From Pseudomonadota bacterium (lineage in GTDB: Bacteria > Pseudomonadota > Alphaproteobacteria > Rhizobiales > Devosiaceae): a stretch of DNA of 5,283 nt. The stretch is taken from positions 1 to 5,283 of the forward strand of contig JAEYZJ010000060.1 of NCBI GenBank assembly GCA_023430705.1. Reading direction: 5' to 3'. Both the position numbers and the translations under genes were made by a program. Shown one piece after another: positions 1-5,283 of this stretch (positions within the stretch are counted from its first letter, which is position 1; each line of letters starts with the position of its first letter). The notes under the pieces are model-generated. The model was not told where the DNA came from and made no database searches. It worked only from the letters and a program-made list of their open reading frames with translations.

Positions 1-1
1 C

Positions 2-2926
2 ATCATGGACGAGACGACCCTCGTCCACGAAGTCTCGGAGGGCAAGCGCGAGGCGAAGGCCGCCTTCGGCAAGGACGAGATGTATCTCGAAAAGCTGGTC
101 GAGCGCGCCCGCCATGTCGAAGTGCAGCTGATCGGCGACGACCACGGCAACCTGGTGCACCTGTTCGAGCGTGACTGCTCGGTGCAGCGGCGCAACCAGA
201 AGGTGGTCGAGCGCGCGCCGGCTCCGTACCTGCCGCAGGAGGTGCGGGACGAACTCACTGCGTCGGCCATCCGGCTGGGGCAGGCCGCCAACTACCGCGG
301 CGCCGGCACGGTCGAGTTCCTTCTCGATGCCGACACCAACAAGTTCTACTTCATCGAGGTGAACCCGCGCATCCAGGTCGAGCACACGGTGACGGAAGTC
401 GTCACTGGCATCGACATCGTGAAGGCGCAGATCAAGCTGCTCGAAGGCGCTGTCATCGGCACGCCGGAGTCGGGCGTTCCCCTCCAGGAGGACATCAGGC
501 TCAACGGCAACGCGATCCAGTGCCGCGTCACCACCGAGGATCCGGAGCAGAACTTCATTCCGGACTATGGCCGCATCACGGCCTATCGCGAGGCGACGGG
601 CTTTGGCGTGCGGCTCGATGGCGGCACCGCCTATGCCGGGGCGATCGTCACGCGCTTCTACGATCCGCTGCTCGAAAAGATCACCTGCTGGGCCCCCACG
701 CCGGAGGAGGCGATCGCCCGCATGCATCGCGCGCTGCGCGAGTTCCGCATCCGTGGCGTGGCGACCAACCTCGCCTTCCTCGAGAACATCATCACGCATC
801 CGGACTTCATCGAGAACCGCTACACGACGCGGTTCATCGACACGACGCCGGCGCTGTTCGACTTCAAGCAGCGGCAGGACCGGGCGACGAAGCTCCTGAC
901 CTATATCGCCGACGTGACCGTGAACGGGCACCCGGAAGTCCGCGACCGGCCGCGGCCGCCTGCCGACGCAATCGAGCCCCTGGTGCCGGAATATGCACCG
1001 ACGGGGGCTGTCGAAGGCAGCAAGCAGATTCTCGACCGTGACGGGCCGGAGGGCCTCGCGCGCTGGATGAAGGCGCAGCAACAGGTGCTGTTCACCGACA
1101 CGACGATGCGCGACGCGCATCAGTCGCTGCTCGCGACACGCATGCGCTCGTTCGATATCACCCGCATCGCGCGGGCCTATTCCCGCGGGCTGCCGAACCT
1201 GTTCTCGCTCGAATGCTGGGGCGGCGCGACGTTCGACGTCTCGATGCGCTTTCTCAACGAGGATCCGTGGGAGCGGCTGGCGGCCGTCCGCGAGGGTGCG
1301 CCGAACATCCTCACGCAGATGCTGCTACGCGGCTCGAACGGGGTTGGCTACACCAACTACGCCGACAACGTGGTGAAGTTCTTCGTGCGCCAGGCTGCGG
1401 CTGGCGGCGTCGATGTGTTCCGCATCTTCGACTGCCTCAACTGGGTGGAGAACATGCGCGTCTCGATCGATGCGGTCGCCGAGGCGGGCAAGGTTGCCGA
1501 GGGCGCCATCTGCTACACGGGCGACCTGCTGGACCCCGAGCGCAGCAAGTACGATCTCAAGTACTATGTCGGGCTCGCACGCGAACTCGAGGCGGCCGGC
1601 GCGCATGTGCTTGGCCTCAAGGACATGGCGGGGCTGCTGAAGCCGGCCGCGGCCCGGAAGCTGATCGAGACGCTGAAGCAGGAAGTCGGCCTGCCGATCC
1701 ACCTGCACACCCACGACACTTCGGGCGCGGCGGCGGCGACCATCATGGCGGCGGTGGATGCAGGTGCCGACGCGGTCGATGCGGCGATGGACGCGCTCTC
1801 GGGCACGACCAGCCAGCCCACTCTGGGCTCGCTGGTGGCGGCGCTCAAGGACGGAGATCGCGACCCGCGGCTCGACGGCAAGGTGATCCGCGAGATTTCG
1901 TTCTACTGGGAAGCGGTCCGCACGCAATACCGCGCGTTCGAGAGCGACCTAAAGGGCGGTGCGTCGGAGGTCTACCTCCACGAGATGCCAGGCGGGCAGT
2001 TCACCAATCTCAAGGAGCAGGCGCGCTCGCTCGGCCTCGAGTCGCGATGGCACGAGGTGGCGCAGACCTATGCCGACGTGAACCAGATGTTCGGCGACAT
2101 CGTGAAGGTGACGCCGTCCTCGAAGGTGGTGGGTGACATGGCGCTGGCCATGGTCTCGGCGGGCCTCACGCGCGCCGAGGTCGAGGATCCGGCGCGCGAT
2201 GTGGCGTTCCCGGATTCTGTGGTCGGCTTCTTCGCCGGCGACCTTGGCCAGCCGCCGGGCGGCTTCCCCGAGAAGCTGCAGAAGAAGGTGCTGAAGGGCC
2301 GCACGCCACTCACCGCGCGCCCCGGTTCCTACCTCAAGGACGTCGATCTCGAGGCCGAACGGGTCAAGATCGCCAAGGAAGCGGGCGAGGAGATCGACGA
2401 CAAGCGCCTCGCCTCGTACCTCATGTATCCCAAGGTGTTCTGCGACTTCGTCAAGACGCAGGACAAGTACGGGCCCACCGAAGTGCTGCCAACTCCGGTG
2501 TATTTCTACGGGCTGAAGGAAGGCGAGGAAGTTTTCGTCGACATCGAGAAGGGCAAGACCCTGGTGCTGACCTACCAGGGCCGCACCGAGACCAACGAGA
2601 AGGGCGAAGTGCGCGTGTTCTTCGACCTGAACGGGCAGCCGCGCACGATCACCGTGCCCGACCGGCTGAAGGTCGGGGAGGTCAAGGTGCGCGCCAAGGC
2701 TACCCTTGGCGACGCGAGGCAGATCGGTGCACCGATGCCGGGGGTGATCTCCGGGCTCGGCGTCAAGGTCGGCGACAAGGTGTTCGCCGGCGACGTGCTG
2801 CTGTCCATCGAGGCGATGAAGATGGAGACTGCCATCCATGCCGAGGGGGACGGCGTCGTCGCTGAGGTCACGGTGAAGCCAGGCGACCAGATCGACGCCA
2901 AGGACCTCCTGATCCGGTTCGAATGA
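2..2926 (+). CDS. pyc: Pyruvate carboxylase, single-chain type, 5'-truncated by window edge
   Basis: This biotin enzyme makes oxaloacetate from pyruvate, bicarbonate and ATP in the cytoplasm, refilling the TCA cycle. The frame is open to the left edge. The ATG at 5 is an internal Met, because the visible sequence begins inside the biotin carboxylase ATP-grasp domain. Numbering from that Met, the domains are: biotin carboxylase to about 300 (QRRNQKVVERAPAP 61-74; IEVNPRIQVEH with catalytic E118, N120, R122, E126; GVRLDGG with R203); carboxyltransferase about 360-860 (DTTMRDAHQS with metal ligand D370; LKDMAG with the carboxylated lysine K539; HLHTHD with metal ligands H568 and H570; T703 in VTPSSK); and biotin carrier about 905-973 (EAMKMET, biotinylated K939, codon 2819-2821). 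These residues sit at a nearly constant offset of about 179 from remembered R. etli pyruvate carboxylase numbering (549, 718, 747, 749, 882). About 179 N-terminal residues are therefore missing, and full length would be near the usual 1150. All catalytic residues in view are intact. The stop is TGA at 2924-2926. Confidence 0.98.
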   Translation: MMDETTLVHEVSEGKREAKAAFGKDEMYLEKLVERARHVEVQLIGDDHGNLVHLFERDCSVQRRNQKVVERAPAPYLPQEVRDELTASAIRLGQAANYRGAGTVEFLLDADTNKFYFIEVNPRIQVEHTVTEVVTGIDIVKAQIKLLEGAVIGTPESGVPLQEDIRLNGNAIQCRVTTEDPEQNFIPDYGRITAYREATGFGVRLDGGTAYAGAIVTRFYDPLLEKITCWAPTPEEAIARMHRALREFRIRGVATNLAFLENIITHPDFIENRYTTRFIDTTPALFDFKQRQDRATKLLTYIADVTVNGHPEVRDRPRPPADAIEPLVPEYAPTGAVEGSKQILDRDGPEGLARWMKAQQQVLFTDTTMRDAHQSLLATRMRSFDITRIARAYSRGLPNLFSLECWGGATFDVSMRFLNEDPWERLAAVREGAPNILTQMLLRGSNGVGYTNYADNVVKFFVRQAAAGGVDVFRIFDCLNWVENMRVSIDAVAEAGKVAEGAICYTGDLLDPERSKYDLKYYVGLARELEAAGAHVLGLKDMAGLLKPAAARKLIETLKQEVGLPIHLHTHDTSGAAAATIMAAVDAGADAVDAAMDALSGTTSQPTLGSLVAALKDGDRDPRLDGKVIREISFYWEAVRTQYRAFESDLKGGASEVYLHEMPGGQFTNLKEQARSLGLESRWHEVAQTYADVNQMFGDIVKVTPSSKVVGDMALAMVSAGLTRAEVEDPARDVAFPDSVVGFFAGDLGQPPGGFPEKLQKKVLKGRTPLTARPGSYLKDVDLEAERVKIAKEAGEEIDDKRLASYLMYPKVFCDFVKTQDKYGPTEVLPTPVYFYGLKEGEEVFVDIEKGKTLVLTYQGRTETNEKGEVRVFFDLNGQPRTITVPDRLKVGEVKVRAKATLGDARQIGAPMPGVISGLGVKVGDKVFAGDVLLSIEAMKMETAIHAEGDGVVAEVTVKPGDQIDAKDLLIRFE

Positions 2927-2928
2927 CA

Positions 2929-2954
2929 GATGGCCCGGAGCGATCCGGGCCATC
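2929..2954. terminator. Hairpin between convergent pyc and rnk, probable bidirectional terminator
   Basis: GATGGCCCGG (2929-2938) and CCGGGCCATC (2945-2954) form a perfect 10-bp stem around the 6-nt loop AGCGAT. It starts 2 nt after the pyc stop and ends 12 nt past the rnk stop, where both transcripts should finish. Neither strand has a following run of T. It may work as a weak or Rho-assisted terminator, or mainly as a 3'-end stabilising structure. The position and perfect stem are seen directly; the role is inferred. Confidence 0.7.
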
Positions 2955-2966
2955 GTCGTCTGAGCC

Positions 2967-3410
2967 CTACGCAGCGCTCGGGCCCGGGTCGCCCGCCGAT
3001 GCCGGGTTCATCACCCCGAGCACCTTGAGGCGCTGCACCTTGCCCTCGGCATCTATCCAGGTCATGGCTGCCCCGGCCTCGAGGCCGAGCAAGGCGGCGC
3101 CATGCGAGGATGTGACCGAGAGCCGGTAGCTGCCGCTGGAGTCGGCATCCTCGGGCAGCACGAGCTTGATGGTTCGCTCGTCGCCGGGGATGGGTCGGTA
3201 TCGCACCACGCTCTCGAGCCGGATCACGTCGGGTGGCAAGAGGCTGTCCGGAACGATCCGCGCGCGATCAAGCTCATAGAGCAGGAAATCGCTGTTGCTT
3301 GCGCCGTTCGCGACATCGGTGAGGGCCGCAGTGGTCAACCGGCGGTGCTCCGCCTCGCCAACGACGATGGGCGGTGACTGTCCCCAGTCCTTCAGCGAAA
3401 TGGTAGTCAT
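2967..3410 (-). CDS. rnk: Rnk-family nucleoside diphosphate kinase regulator (GreA/GreB C-terminal-like)
   Basis: This 147-residue cytoplasmic protein belongs to the Rnk family. These proteins bind RNA polymerase through a GreA/GreB-type C-terminal domain and were first known for affecting nucleoside diphosphate kinase levels. The N-terminal part (about 12-58) has the helical Rnk segment with FLLYELDRARIVP at about 42-54. It is followed by DVIRLESVVRYR (about 61-72) and the FKBP-like GreA/B C-terminal fold, whose hallmark SSHGAALLGLEAGAAMTW (about 101-118) corresponds to 'PVGAALLGL..GD.I.W' in known Rnk. The N-terminal segment is much shorter than the long coiled coil of GreA, so transcript-cleavage activity is not expected. 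The start is ATG at 3408-3410, with AGGAGG 7 nt upstream. The stop is TAG at 2967-2969. It is probably the last gene of a minus-strand operon, since the upstream small ORF ends in an ATGA overlap with its start. It converges with pyc. A GreA-like factor is the main alternative name. Confidence 0.9.
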   Translation of the reverse strand: MTTISLKDWGQSPPIVVGEAEHRRLTTAALTDVANGASNSDFLLYELDRARIVPDSLLPPDVIRLESVVRYRPIPGDERTIKLVLPEDADSSGSYRLSVTSSHGAALLGLEAGAAMTWIDAEGKVQRLKVLGVMNPASAGDPGPSAA

Positions 3411-3571
3411 CGCCTTTCCTCCTGCAGGTTGGAAGCTACCGTCTCGCCGGCCGGTTGCAGGGTGCCGGACTTCGGCCCCCTGGACTCATAGGCGGCATGG
3501 CGCCAGGGGCAGCGCCGCGCCGAACGCGGGCGAGGGCCATTGCAGGCACGGCAGTATCTGAGGATCTGCAT
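3407..3571 (-). CDS. Candidate 54-residue Cys-containing small protein, unrecognised
   Basis: I do not recognise this ORF. It runs from ATG at 3569-3571 to TGA at 3407-3409. It begins MQILRYCRACNGPRP and carries C7-x2-C10, then C21-P-W-R-H25. That spacing resembles a zinc ribbon (CxxC ... CPxC) whose last ligand is replaced or moved to His. The rest is Arg/Pro/Gly-rich and probably disordered. Support for a real gene is contextual. GAGG lies 5 nt before the start, the start is 7 nt after the stop of the 71-residue gene, and the stop overlaps the rnk start as ATGA, which is classic translational coupling. Against it, third-position GC is lower than in the neighbours (about 42 of 54 codons), and an ORF of this length can arise by chance in high-GC DNA. 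It could instead be an untranslated spacer. Confidence 0.4.
   Translation of the reverse strand: MQILRYCRACNGPRPRSARRCPWRHAAYESRGPKSGTLQPAGETVASNLQEERR
3418..3423 (-). promoter_or_regulatory. Shine-Dalgarno of rnk
   Basis: On the minus strand AGGAGG lies 7 nt before the ATG at 3408-3410. This is a full consensus match at ideal spacing and fixes the rnk start. It lies inside the last codons of the candidate 54-residue ORF, so ribosomes finishing that ORF would be placed to reinitiate on rnk. Confidence 0.85.
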
Positions 3572-3578
3572 ACCAACC

Positions 3579-3794
3579 TCACTGCTGCGGCAGCGGAACC
3601 CGCGCCAGCGTCTCGAGCACGAGGGCGCGATCCTGCAATGAGCGTAGCCGGATGGTCATGGCCTCTGCTTCGACCGGCGTCTGGGGCGGCAGGTTGTAGC
3701 CGAGGCCGGGCAGGTTGGCGCTGGCCCATTCTCGGAAGCGGCGAAGCTTGTTGGGGCCGGAGATGGGAAGGGTGGCGGAATACTTGTAGGTCAT
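3579..3794 (-). CDS. 71-residue hypothetical protein upstream of rnk
   Basis: I do not recognise this small protein, but it looks genuine. It starts MTYKYSATLPISGPNKLRRF and ends LARVPLPQQ. The residue pattern suggests a small alpha/beta fold: a strand (about 3-10), a basic helix (about 14-28, NKLRRFREWASANL), a Pro/Gly-rich turn (about 29-41), a strand (about 45-51, AMTIRLRS), and a helix (about 53-65, LQDRALVLETLA). No signal peptide, membrane segment or catalytic motif is visible, so it is probably cytoplasmic. The start is ATG at 3792-3794, with GAGGTG at 3803-3808 giving 8-nt spacing. The stop is TGA at 3579-3581. It heads the presumed operon with the 54-residue ORF and rnk. A 50-nt compound hairpin lies just upstream of its ribosome binding site. 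The longer minus-strand frame that overlaps it reads as low-complexity Arg/Pro/Ala and was rejected. Confidence 0.7.
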   Translation of the reverse strand: MTYKYSATLPISGPNKLRRFREWASANLPGLGYNLPPQTPVEAEAMTIRLRSLQDRALVLETLARVPLPQQ

Positions 3795-3802
3795 GTGGAC
3801 GG

Positions 3803-3808
3803 CACCTC
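3803..3808 (-). promoter_or_regulatory. Shine-Dalgarno of the 71-residue gene
   Basis: GAGGTG on the minus strand lies 8 nt before the ATG at 3792-3794. It supports that start and lies 4 nt downstream of the compound hairpin at 3813-3862, so access to it could depend on that structure. Confidence 0.6.
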
Positions 3809-3812
3809 ACGA

Positions 3813-3862
3813 CCGACATGCCAAGGTGCTCGTGCCGGGAGGGGCACGGGCCGGCAGGTCGG
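3813..3862 (-). promoter_or_regulatory. 50-nt compound hairpin in the leader of the 71-residue gene / rnk operon
   Basis: There are two nested stems. The outer stem pairs 3813-3822 (CCGACATGCC on the plus strand) with 3853-3862 (GGCAGGTCGG), 10 pairs with one A-G mismatch. The inner stem pairs 3828-3836 (GCTCGTGCC) with 3843-3851 (GGCACGGGC), 9 pairs including one G-T, around a 6-nt loop. On the minus strand the structure ends 4 nt before the Shine-Dalgarno of the 71-residue gene. It could be the 3' end of the DUF1232 transcript, a terminator/attenuator, or a translational control element. No T-run follows, so a standard intrinsic terminator is not supported. The structure is seen directly; its role is inferred. 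Confidence 0.5.
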
Positions 3863-3888
3863 GGAACGATCAGGGGATTACGTGAAGT

Positions 3889-3943
3889 CCTGGTGCCGCT
3901 CTTGCCCGGAGGGCAGGTAGCAACACCAGGCAGCTATCCTGCC
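3889..3943 (-). promoter_or_regulatory. Two mutually exclusive hairpin arrangements between DUF1232 and the rnk operon
   Basis: Arrangement A pairs 3912-3921 (GGCAGGTAGC) with 3933-3943 (GCTATCCTGCC), 10 pairs with one bulged T. Arrangement B pairs 3889-3895 (CCTGGTG) with 3924-3930 (CACCAGG) and encloses a second hairpin, 3903-3907 (TGCCC) with 3911-3915 (GGGCA). The two cannot form together, because 3912-3915 is used in both and the B outer arm lies in the A loop. Arrangement A includes the stop codon of the 25-codon mini-ORF in one arm. It could simply be the transcript end of the DUF1232 gene, and the lack of a T-run leaves this open. Confidence 0.35.
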
Positions 3944-4011
3944 TTGCTGAGGCGGCTTTCGAAATAGCGCTGGGGCACGAAGATGCTGCACATGTAGGGC
4001 ATCATGGCCAT
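3934..4011 (-). CDS. Candidate 25-codon Met-rich mini-ORF (leader peptide or DUF1232 tail)
   Basis: ATG at 4009-4011 to TAG at 3934-3936 encodes a peptide starting MAMMPYMCSIFVPQRYF and ending ESRLSKAG. Four of its first seven residues are Met, followed by Cys. Nearly all codons end in G or C, which resembles real coding sequence here. GGTGG at 4015-4019 lies 9 nt before the second ATG (4003-4005), so the product may be 23 residues. It is in the same frame as the DUF1232 gene, with only the TGA at 4030-4032 and six codons between them. It may therefore be a separate peptide, a former C-terminal extension of DUF1232, or chance. I do not recognise the peptide. Confidence 0.3.
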   Translation of the reverse strand: MAMMPYMCSIFVPQRYFESRLSKAG

Positions 4012-4029
4012 ATCCACCGGGTTGTCAAA

Positions 4030-4356
4030 TCAGTGCCGGCGATAAGTGCCGTCGATCACCTTCGCGCCGTCTGCGCTGCGCTGATAGACCGGCGCCTTCT
4101 GCGGCAGCATGCGGACGATCCAGCCGACCAGCAGCGGGATGACGACGAAGTCGTCGGCCCAGCCGAGCAGCGGGATGAGGTCGGGAATGAGGTCGATGGG
4201 GCTCAACAGATACGCCGGCACCAGCAGCATCAGCGCCTTGAGATGGATCGGGGTCTCCGGGGCGAGGAATGCACGCCACAGCGTCGCGAGTTCGTTGCGG
4301 AAGGAGAGGAAGCGAGCGATCAACGAGAAGCGTTTCATGGACCTGAAATGGTCCAT
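4030..4356 (-). CDS. DUF1232 (YkvA-like) small membrane protein
   Basis: This 108-residue protein carries the DUF1232 signature. The core YLLSPIDLIPDLIPLLGW at 49-66, followed by A-D68-D69, has the conserved Pro, Asp and Gly pattern of the family. The exact function of DUF1232 proteins is not established. A hydrophobic stretch at about 40-52 and another at about 70-84 (FVVIPLLVGWIVRML) flank the signature and suggest association with the inner membrane. The N-terminus is basic (MKRFSLIARF at 7-16), and the tail after about 86 is polar. The start is uncertain: ATG at 4354-4356 gives 108 residues with only a weak GGGG upstream, while ATG at 4336-4338 gives 102 residues with a weak AGG 5 nt away. 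The stop is TGA at 4030-4032. It is divergent from ispG, and a mini-ORF follows in the same frame. Confidence 0.85.
   Translation of the reverse strand: MDHFRSMKRFSLIARFLSFRNELATLWRAFLAPETPIHLKALMLLVPAYLLSPIDLIPDLIPLLGWADDFVVIPLLVGWIVRMLPQKAPVYQRSADGAKVIDGTYRRH
4337..4356. repeat. Inverted repeat whose arms hold both candidate DUF1232 start codons
   Basis: ATGGACC (4337-4343) and GGTCCAT (4350-4356) form a perfect 7-bp inverted repeat around TGAAAT. On the minus strand the ATG at 4354-4356 opens one arm, and the alternative ATG (4336-4338) overlaps the end of the other. It could be an operator or a hairpin affecting start choice, or just a coincidence of coding sequence. Confidence 0.4.
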
Positions 4357-4508
4357 CGATTGCCCCGCTTCAAGACCCGGATCTCTTCAGGACTGGCAAG
4401 ACGCGGCCCGGTCATCCGGCACGCGCCGGACGTGACCCGGGTCTGCATCCGGGTATTGTCGGGACAGGCCTTGGACGTCCTCGTCGCCTCGCCTCGCCGG
4501 GTCACGCA

Positions 4509-4535
4509 ATCGTAACATTGCGCCGCCATCGTCAA
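4509..4535 (-). promoter_or_regulatory. Possible minus-strand promoter for DUF1232
   Basis: TTGACG at 4530-4535 and TACGAT at 4509-4514 on the minus strand resemble -35 and -10 boxes, but the 15-nt spacer is short. If used, it would give a leader of about 145 nt containing the inverted repeats. Weak. Confidence 0.2.
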
Positions 4536-4546
4536 AGGCCTATCTG
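4518..4546 (+). promoter_or_regulatory. Possible promoter of ispG
   Basis: TTGCGC (4518-4523) and TATCTG (4541-4546) are separated by 17 nt, but each matches only three of six consensus bases. It would start transcription about 15 nt before the ispG start. It overlaps the proposed opposite-strand promoter. Weak. Confidence 0.2.
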
Positions 4547-4558
4547 CTTGGGCGGCAC

Positions 4559-4562
4559 GAGG
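4559..4562 (+). promoter_or_regulatory. Shine-Dalgarno of ispG
   Basis: GAGG lies 6 nt before the ATG at 4569-4571. It decides this start, since the frame stays open upstream with only TTG-type alternatives. Confidence 0.7.
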
Positions 4563-4568
4563 TTTTCG

Positions 4569-5283
<715 letters not shown>

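Larger units (their letters stand above)
4357..4568. other. Divergent intergenic region between DUF1232 and ispG, rich in inverted repeats
   Basis: No convincing gene lies in these 212 bases. The region holds CGTGACCCGG (4431-4440) and its exact inverse CCGGGTCACG (4497-4506), 56 nt apart. It also has the 10-bp palindrome GACCCGGGTC (4434-4443), ACCCGG/CCGGGT (4435-4440 with 4449-4454), TCCGGC/GCCGGA (4415-4420 with 4425-4430), the palindrome GGACGTCC (4473-4480), and a TCGCC triplet repeat at about 4484-4498. Several of these share bases, so they are alternatives. The region must carry the promoters of both neighbours. Confidence 0.6.

Noticed and set aside
1325..1927. Minus-strand frame (200 codons) opposite the carboxyltransferase domain
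   Set aside because: Shadow of pyc with no recognisable domain and no independent start signal.
1949..2953. Long minus-strand frame (334 codons) opposite the 3' part of pyc
   Set aside because: It is antisense to an intact, fully motif-supported pyruvate carboxylase. Its His/Leu/Arg/Asp-rich composition is typical of a shadow frame in high-GC DNA.
2923..3129. Plus-strand 68-codon frame whose ATG overlaps the pyc stop as ATGA
   Set aside because: The overlap is tempting, but the frame is antisense to rnk, runs through the terminator-like hairpin, and has a low-complexity Ser/Pro/Ala product.
3436..3819. Minus-strand 127-codon frame overlapping the 71- and 54-residue ORFs
   Set aside because: The Arg/Pro/Ala low-complexity product looks like a frame shadow. 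The other frames have better start signals and gene spacing.
3455..3967. Plus-strand 170-codon frame across the small-ORF region
   Set aside because: Gly/Arg/Trp/Cys-rich, lacks a good ribosome binding site, and is antisense to the better supported 71-residue gene.

Overview
The window is high-GC DNA from a proteobacterium, most likely an alphaproteobacterium. The pyruvate carboxylase matches, residue by residue as far as I can recall it, the single-chain Rhizobium etli type. The IspG has the long 'NTDTADIEATV ... GDFHYIGHKLL' style seen in alpha- and betaproteobacteria. This assignment is inference from protein style; no rRNA or other marker is present.

Layout. (1) Positions 2-2926, plus strand: the C-terminal five-sixths of pyruvate carboxylase (biotin carboxylase domain, carboxyltransferase, biotin carrier), cut by the left edge. 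(2) 2929-2954: a perfect 10-bp hairpin between convergent genes. (3) 2967-3794, minus strand: what looks like a compact operon, read right to left. It holds a 71-residue unrecognised protein (3579-3794), a 7-nt gap, a candidate 54-residue Cys-containing protein (3407-3571), a 4-nt ATGA overlap, and then an Rnk/GreA-C-type RNA polymerase-binding regulator (2967-3410). (4) 3795-4029: about 235 bases without a clear gene. On the minus strand they hold a 25-codon Met-rich mini-ORF, two mutually exclusive hairpin arrangements, and a 50-nt compound hairpin ending just before the Shine-Dalgarno of the 71-residue gene. (5) 4030-4356, minus strand: a DUF1232 (YkvA-like) small membrane protein. (6) 4357-4568: a divergent intergenic region with several inverted repeats. 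(7) 4569 to the right edge, plus strand: the N-terminal 238 residues of IspG, cut by the edge.

How they work together. Pyruvate carboxylase supplies oxaloacetate to the TCA cycle, and IspG makes HMBPP in the non-mevalonate isoprenoid pathway. Both are core metabolism and are not functionally linked here. The accessory interest lies in the minus-strand block between them, where two small undescribed proteins appear translationally coupled to rnk behind a structured leader. No mobile elements, CRISPR, tRNA or rRNA genes were seen.
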